A stretch of DNA of 64,000 nt from Marchantia polymorpha subsp. ruderalis. Lineage: Eukaryota; Streptophyta; Marchantiopsida; Marchantiales; Marchantiaceae. Each line of letters opens with the position of its first letter. Within the stretch, counting starts at the first letter, position 1. A program made the translations under genes and the position numbers. Below the pieces are notes generated by a model. That model was not told where the DNA came from, searched no databases, and saw only the letters and a list, made by a program, of their open reading frames with translations. The stretch covers positions 6,828,001 through 6,892,000 of the forward strand of contig AP031358.1 in NCBI GenBank assembly GCA_037833965.1. Direction: 5' to 3'. This document shows positions 34,009-46,500 of this stretch, one piece after another.

Positions 34009-34517
34009 CTATGACGTGCAACAGCCGCACGAAGAGTTTCTGTTCGCCATCCAGTTGGACAGTAATGCGGCGAAATCTGCCACTTGCACGATCCGGTCAA
34101 ATGGATCCAGAGATCCAGAGGCTTTCTCTGTTATACTATTTCCGTTACTTCACCTTCCTTCCGAGCTGGCGGGCTCATCTCAGAGAAGGCACTCGGGCAC
34201 TTGTTGTGGTCACTAATTCCACTATCTATTCTGCACGACGATTGCCATGACAAGTCCATCATGCACAAGTCGAACGTGTTATAATATTGTATACAGATTC
34301 TCATCCATCTGTCTTCCGGACGTAGCAGTAATTCACGACCTTAATTTTAAACGCTTGGGACATCTCAACCTCACCTGCATAATTATCGTCTCTTCTTAGC
34401 TCGAGGAAGCTGTAAGATTGCCTAAATAACGATGCTTCTTTGATACGCAAGCTAAGTAGATTTCCCCGGATTGTTTCCTGAAACTCGTTATAGAGTCGGA
34501 AACCATGCGTAGTGTTC
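34009..34517 (-). CDS. Two probable 3' exons of an unrecognised gene
   Basis: Exon a runs 34517-34375: acceptor GATCTCAG, 143 nt, donor ATGCAG|GTGAGG. Exon b runs 34127-34009: acceptor TATAACAG, 119 nt, to TAG. The phases match (one base carried over, then two). The joined peptide of about 86 residues includes RLYNEFQETIRGNLLSLRIK, SYSFLELRRDDNYAE, GSLDPFDRIVQVADFAALL and a cysteine-rich end NSSCGCCTS. The CGCC cluster could be a lipidation site, which is inference. After the TAG the same frame stays open for about 75 more codons to 33781 (Ala-rich, then FWVPRIIVHSDLWIRRLE). So the stop may be a nonsense mutation, or it may be the true end. Upstream exons were not found and no domain is recognised. 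Confidence 0.3.
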
Positions 34518-37500
34518 CTGAGATCAGTTATGCTAAAAAGTGAAGATTGTGTGCAGCAAATTGAGTTATTCAAATGCCGCCAGTCGATGACGCATTCTCA
34601 CATGACAGTGTTGGCAGAAACATCAGGAGGCAATAAACAAGGCAAAAATGGTCATGTTCAACTAAGCTTGAACAGAACAGAACAGAACCGGATCATTTGC
34701 AGCAGAGTCCATGATAAGACTTGGTGGCATCAGTCACATTGGTTGGCCTGTAGAAGGTCAAAGGTCTGTTAGATCAGTATAAAGCCGCCGTTATAAGATG
34801 GATCGTGAGATGTTTCAATTTCAGAGATCCAAGTCCTTAACCAATAGCAGTTCCGGCAGACTGAGCAAGTGACAAAGAGACGTATGCGAATCTGAGCAGA
34901 AAACATATTTTCCTGGATTTCTAGAAGCTTTTTAACCGTTGAAGGGCAATAGCAGTATGTTCTGATACCTCTTCGACATGCAGACTCATTCTGAGTGCAT
35001 TTAAAATCTCCTACTCAGCAGAACTAGGGAAAATTTGAACCTAGGAGATTTCTTGAAGATTTTTTTAGCCAGAAGACGAGCTCCGATCTCATGTCAGTTT
35101 GATACAAGTACACCCAAACCCAACAATTCCAAGGTAATGCAGTACCAACTTAAGCTGTTGTTCTGGATTGTGTAGCATCCAAAACGTTGTAAGTATACGA
35201 TATACCATGTGCAAGAGCGCAATCTAGAGCACTTCAATGACTCATTGCTGCCCATTCATGCTGACGTAAAGCCACTTTCGCTGGATCAACTGAAGTCTGT
35301 AAAACTCGCAGGAACGGGTCTCACTTCAGCGAAAAGGTCGCGCGAGATGGATCGATCCAGTCTTCAGGTCAGAGTGGAATTTGCTAAAGCTACACATCCT
35401 AAAGACCTCGCACACTGCAGACTGCATTCTCGTCGGCAACTGTTACACGCTAATTCTCTTGAAGTCTTCAGACCAAAGGATTTGTCTGAAGACGAATCCT
35501 TTTCGTTCGACTCTGTAACAACATTCTCCTGGAATTTAGGAAGGAGGAAGTTCAGTGTAGTTTTACCAGAGCAACCTTGACCCATGGAGATGAAACTCTT
35601 ACTCATTGATGTGTAGATGTCTTCAAGCCAAAATAGAAGTGTAACGTGCGAGCTTGGTCCCACGCTCAGGATGCCTGATTTCTTCTGCCGTAGCACGGTT
35701 CGAGTTCGTGTAGCTATCGAGCTCACTTATGCTTGCATCGTGCTTAAATATTGGTGTAGTGTTTGTGTGTGCTCATTGAGAAGGGATTACGCACTTTAAA
35801 AATAATTCTTATGTACCCGAGGAATGTGTGTGTTGCTCGTGTACATGCCGAACACGGGAATGGTGCTGGAAGCTAGAAACTGAATACGGGGAATCCGAAA
35901 AAACTACTGATAGAAGTAAAAAAACATCCCCAAACAATTATTGCAATTATTCAGCAAGTCATATTCTAGTAGGCTACTCATGACATGGAGGGTTGCACAA
36001 ATTCCCTCCCTGTACAGTTCACTCCATTCTTAGGAATGCAGCACACCGTGAGACCCTTTGGCCGAATCCTCACTGTCCAGTCAACATTGTTGAATCAGTC
36101 TCACTAAGGTTTCACTAATCACTGAAGAGCATGAATTACATACCCACATCCGCAAACCCACCTGTCCGATCGTTGAATAAGTCTCGCTGCCCATTTCTAT
36201 CGATGACTGAAAGTGAATGACAGAGTCTATCTCCCACCTGTCCCACCGCCATATTTTGGGCCACTCGAATTGATCCGCTATGGCTCGTGCAACCTTCCTC
36301 TTGGCACAAAGGAGACAATTTTTGGGATATTTGACAGGCTTTCACATTTGCAAAAGCACTTGTAACAAGTTGTATGGCCTCTAACAAGAGGCTCACTCGT
36401 CACTTTCATATTGGTTTCAGCTGCATGGGAAAAAAATATCTGCTGCATAGAACCTAGAGCCTGTACTACGAACGTAGGTCATGTAACCAACGTAGAAATC
36501 CAAGCTTGCGTATGGAGGCAAGTTGATAATCTTCCCATTGCCTTCGGAGTCCATTTGTCCATGGGAACTGAATGTAAAAATTGGATAGTGAGTCAGCCCC
36601 AAATTCAATGATGGTCATCAACTAGTTTGAGCCAAAGTCAGAAAGGCACCGGTTTCAAATTCTTCCTCCAGAAGTTTAGATATGAAACCTCAAAAGTCTG
36701 TGAATGTATGTATCTTTTGTTTACTTTCATTCACTAAATATTATTACATCATATTAGACATCGGGCGTTTGTTGAAAGTACATCGGAGGGTACATCTTGA
36801 CTACGACCGTAAGAAGTGCATCCAGATTCTCCAAAGAGTCTTATCTACTTTTATAATAGAATACAATCTGTATGGAGTGGGCCCGGTGACCTGGTTATCC
36901 ATCCTCTCGATGCGCTTCTTGAGGAGACTGATGCAGGAAGGGATGCTTAAGAGCGTAAACTTTACCTTGCGTGCATTGCGCACTGAGGTATGACGGATGC
37001 GGATATTTAGGGCGCCGCGAGCAGAATAGTTGACTAGGTTGAAGATTCGGGCCGAAGGTCCTCTGGCCATGGGGAGACTGTTAGAAAAAAAAGGGCTTCC
37101 ATGGTTGTGGTAGCAATCCTTCTTCAGGTCATGGTGTGAAACTCGTCCCAGAACCAAATCAGAGGAGCAAGCTTAGACAGTTCAGTCATCAAGCTTAAGC
37201 GAAGTAGATTGGAATATTTAGTCTCCCCTATTTCCAATGGATCTGGCAAGAAAAGTCATGCCTGTACATATGCAGATGTGAATACCGTAAGTTGCAAAAT
37301 GACGGGAAGGACACCCGGCCACGAAGTCAAATATGCCTGGTCTATTCCACAGTCCAACAACTTGCATCGTAAATTGTATGAGACAACTCTGTTGACTTTC
37401 TGGCACCCGTACCCGAGAGTCTCAGCCGTACAAGGTATGATGGTCCCAGGCACCGTCAACCTCTGTATCACCAATTCGTGCAAGTTCTTTGAATGGGTCA

Positions 37501-37794
37501 ACGACTTTGAATCTCCGTCACACAAGGCCCTAATTCTGACTGGGATGGCTCACTTGATTCGGTGCTAAATTAAGAATGGGTAGGAAGACGCCCCAGGTAG
37601 TGTCCAATCATGAGCTACAGTCCAGAACTCTGCTCGATCAGCCTCACATGGTGCGAGGCGAACCACGCTCATTCCATGTCCTTTAAAAGCCCGAGAAGTT
37701 GCTTTCATCAAATGTGGAGTACCAGTTCACAGCTGGTTCTCGAACGCTCCCGTCTGTTAGCCTTCTCCAGGATAGCATTCGGGGTTGAAATTAG
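34518..37794. other. Possible exons on both strands, nothing recognised
   Basis: GC-balanced sequence with overlapping open frames of 100-120 codons on both strands at 35209-35726 and 36801-37568. On the minus strand, ATG 35585 opens a 73-residue frame starting MGQGCSGKTT, which resembles both an N-myristoylation start and a P-loop (GxxxxGKT). Another minus-strand frame near 36608-36417 encodes a natural-looking aromatic peptide (LDFYVGYMTYVRSTGSRFYA). Neither can be assigned. The last few hundred bases are the promoter of the C4H gene. Confidence 0.3.
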
Positions 37795-37802
37795 TATAAA
37801 AA
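37795..37802 (+). promoter_or_regulatory. TATA box of the plus-strand C4H gene
   Basis: TATAAAAA lies 151 bases upstream of the ATG at 37946, giving a predicted leader of roughly 120 bases. A CCAAT motif is present at 37604. The position fits a plant core promoter. Confidence 0.6.
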
Positions 37803-37945
37803 TTATCTCAGATCATCATCTGTTCTCTGCCTATTACCTCTCACCGCTACGAGATCTTAGAAGATAAACGCAGAATTTGTCGACAACATCTCGGTGCTGC
37901 AGATCTAGATACGAAATAGTTTGGTTACATTGCAGCGTACTTGCT

Positions 37946-39547
37946 ATGTGGGAAAGACCAGGGGCAATCGACATGTCTCTCTTAGGTGCAGGCTGGATGG
38001 CAGAGCAATTAGAAAGGGTGCTGCCAGGTTCGTCTGCGGCCTTGACGACGCAGAATGTTCTGTATGGACTTCTGGTGGCAACGCTGATGGTGATTCTGAT
38101 CATGGAACTGAGAAAAGAGAGGCTGAACCTTCCTCCCGGACCTCGCGCCGTGCCCATCTTCGGAAATTGGCTTCAGGTTGGGGATGATCTGAATCACCGC
38201 AATCTGGCCGAGATGTCGAAGAAGTACGGCGATATTTTTTTGCTGAAGATGGGGGTGAAGAACTACGTGGGGATCTCGAGCCCCGACCTGGCGAAGGAGG
38301 TTTTGCACACGCAGGGAATCGAGTTCGGGTCCCGGACGAGGAACGTGGTGTTCGACATCTTCACAGGGAACGGGCAGGACATGGTGTTCACTGTGTACGG
38401 CGAGCACTGGAGGAGAATGCGAAGGATCATGACAGTGCCCTTCTTCACCACTAAAGTGGTTCAGCAGTCTCGATTCGCCTGGGAGGATGAGATCAACCAT
38501 GTGATCAAGGATTTGAAGGCAGACCCGGAGGCGTCCACCACGGGCTGCATCATCCGCCGCAGACTTCAGCTCATGATGTACAATGTCATGTACCGAATGA
38601 TGTTCGACAGGCGATTCGAGTCCGTGAAGGACGAGCTGTTCATCAAGCTGTCGACGGTGAATCGCGAGAGGAGCCAGCTTGCGCAGAGTTTCGATTACAA
38701 TTACGGTGATTTCATCCCCATCCTGAGGCCGTTTTTGAAGAAGTACCTGGCTCGCTGCCAGGCGCTCAAGGACAAGAGACTGGCCATCTTCAAGGAATAT
38801 TTCATCGACGAGCGCAAGAAGGTGCTAGCTGCCAGGGAGGCCAAGAGGCAGGCAGGCGAGAAGGTGGCGATCGACTTCATCTTCGAGTCCGAGCAGAAAG
38901 GGGAAATCAATGACGACAATGTGCTGTACATCGTGGAGAACATCAACGTCGCCGCCATCGAGACGACTCTGTGGTCCATCGAGTGGGGAGTCGCGGAGCT
39001 GTGCAACAATCCACACATGCTGAAGAGGATCCGCGCAGAGCTCGACTCCAAGCTTGGCCGCGGCAATCTGATCACCGAGCCGGACATTCCTCGATGCGAA
39101 TACTTGACGGCTTTTGTGAAGGAGGTCATGCGCCTGCACATGGCCATTCCCCTGCTGGTGCCTCACATGAATCTTAATAAAGCCAAGCTGGCGGGTTACG
39201 ACATTCCAGCCGAGAGTAAGATCTTGGTGAACGCGTGGTGGATCGCCAACAACCCCAAGTACTGGAACGAGCCCGAGAAGTTCAACCCCGACCGCTTCAT
39301 GGACGAATCGATCGAAGCAACCGGAGCCGATTTCCGCTTCCTCCCCTTCGGTGCCGGAAGGAGGAGCTGCCCCGGCATCATCGTTGCCATGCCCCTCCTG
39401 CACTTGGTTCTAGGGCGGCTGGTCCAGACTTTCGACTTCTCTCCTCCACCCGGCGTCGACAAGATCGACATGACTGAAAAGGGCGGACAATTTAGTTTGT
39501 TCATCAAGAACCATTATAACATCGTCGTTACAGATAGGAAGGACTGA
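37946..39547 (+). CDS. C4H: Cinnamate 4-hydroxylase (CYP73A-type P450), copy 1
   Basis: 533 residues in one exon. C4H uses O2 and NADPH-P450 reductase to convert trans-cinnamate to p-coumarate on the ER membrane, the second step of the phenylpropanoid pathway. Visible parts: an N-terminal hydrophobic anchor (about residues 36-54), the LPPGP hinge, the C-helix WRRMRRIM with heme-contacting residues, the CYP73-specific I-helix [13 protein letters not shown] (normally A/G-G-x-D/E-T-T), the ExxR helix [16 protein letters not shown], the perf region FNPDRF, and the heme loop FGAGRRSCPG with the axial Cys at residue 475. Angiosperm C4H is about 505 residues; the extra length is at the N-terminus. 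I chose ATG 37946 because it gives the same N-terminal length as copy 2; ATG 37973 is an alternative. It is convergent with copy 2. Confidence 0.96.
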   Translation: MWERPGAIDMSLLGAGWMAEQLERVLPGSSAALTTQNVLYGLLVATLMVILIMELRKERLNLPPGPRAVPIFGNWLQVGDDLNHRNLAEMSKKYGDIFLLKMGVKNYVGISSPDLAKEVLHTQGIEFGSRTRNVVFDIFTGNGQDMVFTVYGEHWRRMRRIMTVPFFTTKVVQQSRFAWEDEINHVIKDLKADPEASTTGCIIRRRLQLMMYNVMYRMMFDRRFESVKDELFIKLSTVNRERSQLAQSFDYNYGDFIPILRPFLKKYLARCQALKDKRLAIFKEYFIDERKKVLAAREAKRQAGEKVAIDFIFESEQKGEINDDNVLYIVENINVAAIETTLWSIEWGVAELCNNPHMLKRIRAELDSKLGRGNLITEPDIPRCEYLTAFVKEVMRLHMAIPLLVPHMNLNKAKLAGYDIPAESKILVNAWWIANNPKYWNEPEKFNPDRFMDESIEATGADFRFLPFGAGRRSCPGIIVAMPLLHLVLGRLVQTFDFSPPPGVDKIDMTEKGGQFSLFIKNHYNIVVTDRKD

Positions 39548-41708
39548 TTTCTCCATCGATCCGAACTACTGTCCGGACGAGCACTAGCTTAATTGTTCGT
39601 ATGATTCATCTTATATTCGATAGCTTTGTATAAAGTCGGCTTGGGACCTGTAATATAAAAGATCGTGGACCCATCATCAGACGCATGAAGATTACTTGTT
39701 ACATCTTGTGATTGGAATTATTGCACTGGTTACACATTGTTATGTTTGTCCATTACATTGTTTCGCTCCTTCCAGTTACATTCTTGTTCTCGGATCATCC
39801 GAGCAAGTTTCAAGTATCGACTGGAACAAATTCTCGGTCGTTCTCCATCCGTAGGTCAGCAAATTGGTCGAGACTCTGTTTGCCCCCTGTCCTAGAGACA
39901 AGAATAATGTAGAACACTAAGCAGGATAAAGGATCAAATGTGCATCACGCTGCGGTGTCTGACAGTGACGTAAGTTGGCGTTGGAATCTAGTGAGCAAGT
40001 AAGATCTGGGGAGGCTGAATTTAAGGATGACATCATCATGACAGATGCATCGGATGATACAGATGTAGATGATTCCATGACCACTGTCGACATCGGTCCA
40101 TGATTTGTCAAATATTTCTTACTCACGAAGAAAGTTGAGGAATCGAAATGTCACAGCCACACATATCCATCCTATTGCTTACTTTCAGGCGGAGCCTCAT
40201 TATAAAGATTCACGTTATACACACGCTGTCTATCCGAGGAGACTGCGAAATCGAGGTGTACTTGGAGGAGGATATAACTTTAATTGGAGCACACTTCCTC
40301 TACGACACCAGATTCTGAGTATTAAGATCAACCTAGCAACCATAGTCTGGAAATCCTACACACGATCCGGGAAATGAAAATTACAAGATTGGCTGGCTAC
40401 CTGAGCTTCGAGCTTTGAGCTTCTGGCGGGCAGACAATGATATCTAGTCTATATTTGCTGCTGTCCGAAGACGGTAAGATACAGTGGGGCATATTACTCG
40501 CTCGCTGTTGTACAGCGACAGCGTAAAGATTTCGACCTTTCATTAGAACTTTGACCTTCACTGCCTTTCTCACGGTTTGATTTGATGGTGTCTGATCGAA
40601 ACCGTCAACAGTTGGAGCATTGAAATGGATATCGACAAGTCCAGCTCTTCTTTACCATTCGTACGAATTACATTGCGATCAGTCTATAAAAAATTGGAGC
40701 AGAGTGGTGTTAATTTCGTAGTCTCCTCGGATATTTCCTCGGAAAATGCGAATGATTAATTTTCAGAATTACATTCGATTTCTATCAAGATTCAGACCTT
40801 CAATGGAAAAGAAGTCCTCCAAGCAGCTACTGAAAAAAAGTTATTAAGGCATCTGTCTATTTTCGCCAATGTTAAATTTTTATGGGGTTCTGAAAGTAAC
40901 CGAGGGATTGCCACGACGTATACTGAGAAATTTACAAGAACGAAGCAGGGCCAGTTTCTGCACTGAACGTTGGACGCCAATATTGACCGAGGCGGAGAGT
41001 TCTGATGATAAGAACATAATTATTTCGAGTGGACGGAACAAAGGAAGAATTTAAGAACTTCCTGGCGCAGATTAGATCCTGCTGCTGTAGCCCGTGTACT
41101 AAATTTTCCCCGTTCCCCCTTTCATCAAATGCTGACAAAATGTGAGTGTGCGAAATGATATTCTAAGCAGCACTGAGGCCGAATTTCTCGACTCTGCAGT
41201 GGCGAGTGGCGATAATTTTGAGTGCCAAAACGTTTCTTAATTTCAGAAGTAGATGTCTGCGTTCGTCGTTCAACGATCATTCGAAACTTCTTAAAACAAG
41301 GCTCCTCTAATGTGGTGACCAAACTCTGAAGGAAATGAGCAATGTTAACTTCGTATCCGATGCAGTCATGATCAGACTATATTGATTTCAAATGGTCACT
41401 CATTGAGCAACATATGTTGTTACAACAAAATTGACCCGGAGTCCGTAATGGACAAACAATATTCCTAAGAAAGACTGAGACCTATTCTGCCTAATGCAAT
41501 TCTACCTTCAGCCCGAAAGATGGTCCTAAAACGTCCTACTTCCGACGCCAATGTGGCGAATGGAAACTCGTCTTCAAATTGCACCAGAATATATAAGAAG
41601 ATAGAAGGCATCAAAACCCAAAATGATGAACGGAGCCGAGTGATTCGATCCATACTCTGGGGAACGTGGCCGTCGAGGCAATCGATCGGATAAGCATACT
41701 CGAATTCA
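39548..41708. other. Spacer between the convergent C4H genes
   Basis: About 2.2 kb that holds both 3' UTRs and no recognised gene. Open frames are under 90 codons and have no motif. I see no transposon signature and no obvious inverted-repeat arms beyond the coding regions themselves. Confidence 0.5.
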
Positions 41709-43319
41709 TCAGTCCGTCCTCTCCTTCACCACGATATTGTAATGGTTCTTAATGAACAGACTGAACTGTCCGCCCTTCTCGGACATGTCGATCTTGTCCA
41801 CGCCAGGGGGAGGCGAGAGGTCGAAGCACTGGACGAGGCGACCCAAAACCAGGTGCAGCAAGGGCATGGCGACGATGATGCCGGGACAGCTCCTGCGGCC
41901 GGAGCCGAAGGGAAGGAAGCGGAAGTCGCTGCCGGCAGCGTCGATCGACCCGTGCAGGAACCGGTCGGGGTTGAAGCGCTCGGGCTCTTGCCAGTGGCGG
42001 GGATCGTTGGCGATCCACCAGGCGTTGACCAGGATCTTACTCTGCGCCGGAATGTCGTAACCTCCGAGCTTGGCCTTGTGCAGGTTCATGTGCGGCACCA
42101 GCAGCGGAATGGCCATGTGCAGGCGCATCACCTCCTTCACCACCGCCGTCAAATACGTGCACCGAGGGATGTCCGGCTCGGTGATGAGGCTGCCACGTCC
42201 CAGAACCGTGTCCAGCTCATCGCGCACCTTCTGGAAGATATCGGGGTTATTGCACAGCTCAGCGACTCCCCACTCGATCGACCACAACGTGGTCTCGATG
42301 GCGGCGACGTTGATGTTCTCCACGATGTACAGCACGTTGTCGGAGTTGATCTCTCCCTTCTCTTCGGACTCGAAGATGTAGTCCATGGCCACCTTCTGGC
42401 CGCCCTCCTGCTGCTGTTTGGCCTTGCGCGCCTCGAGGACCTTCTTGCGCTCGTCCAGGAAGTACTCCTTGAAGATGGCCAGCCGCTTGTCCTTCAGCTC
42501 CTGGCACTGTTTTAGATACCGGCGCAGGAATGGGCGCAGCAGCGGGATGAAATCGCCATAGTTGTACTCGAAGCTCTGCGCCAGCCGGCTGCGCTCGCGG
42601 TTCACGGTGGACAGGCGGATGAATAGCTCGTCGTCCACAGTCTCGAAGCGCCGATCGAACATCATGCGGTACATGACGTTGTACATCATGAGCTGCAGCC
42701 GGCGGCGGATGATGCAGCCCGTGGTGGATGCTGCCGGGTCCGCCTTCAGATCCTTGATCACGTGGTCGATCTCGTCCTCCCAGGCGAACCTCGATTGCTG
42801 TACCACCTTGTTCGTGAAGAATGGCACCGTCATGATCCTACGCATTCTCCTCCAGTGCTCGCCGTACACCGTGAACACCATGTCCTGTCCGTTTCCTGTG
42901 AAGATGTCGAACACCACGTTCCTCGTCCGGGACCCGAATTCCACGCCCTGCGTGTGCAAAACCTCCTTGGCCAGCTCCGGGCTCGAGATTCCCACGTAAT
43001 TCTTCACTCCCATCTTCAGCAGAAAAATGTCCCCGTATTTTTTGGACATGTCTGCCATGAGCCGGTGGTTCAGATCGTCTCCGACTTGAAGCCAGTTCCC
43101 GAAAATTGGCCACGCCCACGGCCCGGGAGGAAGTCTCAGCTTCTCCTTGCTCATTTCCATTATGAAAATCACCAACAAGGTGGCGGCCAGAAGAGCCAGT
43201 AGGAAATTCTGCAGCGTCAGACTTGCAGAGGAACCAGGCAGCACTAAATCCATCATCTCCTGACACCAATGTTTCGCTGCGGTTGAAGCTTCACCGACTT
43301 CCATCTTGAGACCCTCCAT
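41709..43319 (-). CDS. C4H: Cinnamate 4-hydroxylase (CYP73A-type P450), copy 2
   Basis: 536 residues in one exon, with the same motifs as copy 1: hydrophobic anchor (about residues 37-55), LPPGP hinge, WRRMRRIM, I-helix [13 protein letters not shown], ExxR helix [22 protein letters not shown] and heme loop [10 protein letters not shown] with the axial Cys at residue 478. By eye the proteins are roughly 85-90 percent identical after the hinge. Differences cluster in the N-terminal leader, the F-G region and the loop before the I-helix, where copy 2 has one extra residue in a Gln-rich stretch (KQQQEGG). Both reading frames are intact with every catalytic residue present, so selection appears to maintain both. 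The start is a true ATG at 43319. The gene is tail to tail with copy 1. Confidence 0.96.
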   Translation of the reverse strand: MEGLKMEVGEASTAAKHWCQEMMDLVLPGSSASLTLQNFLLALLAATLLVIFIMEMSKEKLRLPPGPWAWPIFGNWLQVGDDLNHRLMADMSKKYGDIFLLKMGVKNYVGISSPELAKEVLHTQGVEFGSRTRNVVFDIFTGNGQDMVFTVYGEHWRRMRRIMTVPFFTNKVVQQSRFAWEDEIDHVIKDLKADPAASTTGCIIRRRLQLMMYNVMYRMMFDRRFETVDDELFIRLSTVNRERSRLAQSFEYNYGDFIPLLRPFLRRYLKQCQELKDKRLAIFKEYFLDERKKVLEARKAKQQQEGGQKVAMDYIFESEEKGEINSDNVLYIVENINVAAIETTLWSIEWGVAELCNNPDIFQKVRDELDTVLGRGSLITEPDIPRCTYLTAVVKEVMRLHMAIPLLVPHMNLHKAKLGGYDIPAQSKILVNAWWIANDPRHWQEPERFNPDRFLHGSIDAAGSDFRFLPFGSGRRSCPGIIVAMPLLHLVLGRLVQCFDLSPPPGVDKIDMSEKGGQFSLFIKNHYNIVVKERTD

Positions 43320-43515
43320 CTCACCCTGAATTTGTGACCTTCGAGCTCGTTCGTTCGAGCACTGACTGTCAGCTGGTCTAGAGATCAGTCCTACCTAGGA
43401 AAGAATTGCTGAGCCCTTGATGCTCTCAATTCCACCATTTCAACCACATGGTGGAATGCAAGCGAAGTCGAGAACTAGCTGAGAGCGGTAATTCGATGAA
43501 ACATCTGTCGAGGGG

Positions 43516-43523
43516 TTTATATA
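43516..43523 (-). promoter_or_regulatory. Candidate TATA box of the minus-strand C4H gene
   Basis: TATATAAA on the minus strand lies about 200 bases upstream of the ATG. It is the best TATA match in the upstream region. A plus-strand reading frame also crosses this region but has no gene features. Confidence 0.5.
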
Positions 43524-46500
43524 GTTCCGACGAATTGGACGAATCGCAACTGGAGGCATTAGATAGTACTCATATCATGACAATATGCTTCCTAGATTCC
43601 GGCTGGAAAGTCGTGAGCTTTTTGGATCACATGCATGTACACGGGAAAAGCGTTCTACAGGACAACGTGAGACCATTAGGACAACACGCTGAGTTCCAGA
43701 CAGTGTCCTTACATTATTTTCGCAGTACTCGAGTTCCAACAAAGTTTAGATGTCTCTTTGTAAAGTGCAAAAGCTGATTGATATGTTTGATTACATCCAC
43801 TGACTAAGTTGGGAATGACGGAGATTGACGAAGAAAGAAGGGGCTTCTGGAAGGACCTTTACTTCCATATGAGCTCACGATCTGAACATAGTGTTCCAAC
43901 ATTACTTTCAACAAATTCTCTTTACAAAAATGCCTCACTCTGTGCTAAAGAATTAGAACAATAACAATGCTGGGGACGTCCGTGATCATTAGCCCCCAAG
44001 GATACACGAGGGGCTGGTTAGTCTAGATTTTAGACAGGTTCAGTCCTATATTTCCAAAAGCTTGATAGTGCCTCACATCCTCCTGGATGTGAGAAACATT
44101 CCTTACTTATGGATGGGTTTGATGTTACGTCAAGTTACGATGAGCCCCGTGAGATTCGAATCTACTTACCTGGAGTTGATGCCATGTATATCTGAGGTAA
44201 CCTCCAGCTATTCTTCTCATAAACCCGCAGAAACTCATTTGACCATTTTTTGTGCCCGATGGAAATTTCCAATCTCGGAAACACCTGGACAGATTAAGAA
44301 GGCCAGATAACTAGAGAACTGCGTGAAGGTCTCAGAAGGTTTATGACATCCAGCTTTATCGCATAAAGTTCTATCGCCTGATCCATCATGACCACTTACA
44401 TGACCTCCATCATGGCAAGTACTCGAGTAGATCTAATCCTCGCCAGCAAGAGTTAGAAACAGTCATTTACGAGCGTGATTGTGAGCGCAAGAAGGAATCG
44501 CACTTGTCATGAGAGTGTTCACTATTGACGATGTTTATAGAGTAAATTGACCGTGACTGTTTAAATACAAGCGGTTCCGTCATTAGTCTTCTAAACACAT
44601 TTTGCAATCATCAAACTCGGCTGAATCTACGTTATCGTGCGCACTTACCTTGAAGAGACAGGAAAAACCAAACAGGCTGCCAGAGTTTGGAGACTCTTTC
44701 TTGAGCACCTTTTTAAAGAAAGGCGAGAATTCAACATTGAACTTTTCTGATATGAAGTTGAAGAGGAACTGCTAGTTTGCAGTCTGAAGGAAGCAAGACT
44801 AATTTCTCATTAGAAAGACGAAAGAACGCACTGGCTTAGCTGAAACTTTGCACCGCACATTCTGAATGATGTGCACATCAGACATTTTTGGAGACGCTTC
44901 AAAACTTTTACGGCCAACTATCGAAATAAATTTTCATGATTTGTACAATTAAAAAAAGGCTTGCTTTCAACGGCATATCAATGTAACGACAACCAGCATT
45001 AATGGCTGCAGGGAATATATAAACTCTTCGTTCTCCACATGAACCCAAATGATATCCTAATCAGGAGTTTATGAACGTAGTCAATCTCAGAAACAGCATG
45101 AAATCACTAGAAGGTTGGAAAAACCTCCACTACTGTCACTCTCAAGAATGTAAGTACGTCCTAGCATAAAGGGCTCATGAAGATTAAGTCTAGACCAGAT
45201 CTTATCCCTTGAAGATATATCAGTGATGAAGGGAGTACAGTATGAGTTGATGAAATATCGACAGTCAGTATGTTTACCAGATCAATACTCACATCGAGCC
45301 AAATCATAAGGATTTATAATATATAGACTTACAGTTCCATTTTTTATCTGATATAAATTTCATATATACTTTGCAATAACAGCTGTAGTTCCAACGAGTT
45401 TCCATCTTGAATAGCTGTTGCAGTGACTTTTCAAAGTTATGTTCAAACGAACTGACTGCAACCTCATGTGCAGTTTCCAAGATCTTAAAAGATCATAATT
45501 TTGACACTGTTTCCTGTGATAGAATGGAATTACAGTCACGAAATACGTGGATTGACGTAGTTGTGACAATCAGATGAAGACAGATTCAGCCAGATTTTTC
45601 AGCACAGATTGAAAACTATTTATCTTATTTCAACTGGTAACGAGCTTTTCCTCGAGTAAGTTTTACAAATGCTCGAGGTCAAGCATAAACAGCATCTTCC
45701 ATTGCTAATAGTGGCACGAATGCAGCTAAAATTTACTCAGCCCTAATAACATAGTACATTGCATACACTGCATTTGATTTTGTAGTGCATCAAAAGATGT
45801 CTCATGCTTAAGTTTGCGCGGATCTTAAATTAACTTTCGGTTTCGCATCAGCTTGGAAGGATTTTTAGTGCATGACATTGGATAGTTCTATCGGCATGCT
45901 AGTATTTGAGACTGGAGAGATGATATATACGCTAGTATTTACACAAAGACCTTCCACTCATAATGTCCTCACATTATTACAGTGGATGTTCGCATCAGCA
46001 AGCACCTCCTTTGGCCTGAAGCAGACGCTTTAGGGCGAAGGCATTATGCAAAACAGATTTTAGTTTGAATATACAGGGATCCTGAAAATTAATTGCTTCT
46101 GAATTGATAAGCTTTCTACTTGGAAACTTCACAAATGTATACAGTACATGAACTCCAGAAGAGAATAGGCATATGAGTTATGTAGCTATCTATAAGGATT
46201 ATGTGCCGTTCTTGATTTAGAGTAATCGAACAGAATGCAAAAGGATGGCGTTCTTATCTGTAGGAATAGGCAGTTTTAATTCACACAATAAATATCTGTT
46301 AATTCGATGATGAACTCTACGCTAATCCAGTAAACTTCAGTTGATTTAAGTAAGGGTATTAAATTGATGTAGATGTATGAGGTAAAAAACACTGGCAAAA
46401 CAAAGTATCGGTATGAAACACTTCAGCTTGAAGCCTTAGAGAATGGGGGTTTGTCCGACAGTGCTCCCATGGGTTTTGTCAGGCAAGAAAAGGAAAAATG

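Noticed and set aside
35364..35585. Walker A-like GQGCSGKT on the minus strand
   Set aside because: No Walker B or other NTPase motif follows, and a plus-strand frame of similar quality covers the same DNA, so a P-loop protein cannot be supported.
38825..39403. 192-codon minus-strand frame
   Set aside because: Antisense shadow of C4H copy 1.
41742..42515. 257-codon plus-strand frame
   Set aside because: It lies entirely antisense to C4H copy 2 and results from that gene's GC-rich third positions. It has no motif of its own.
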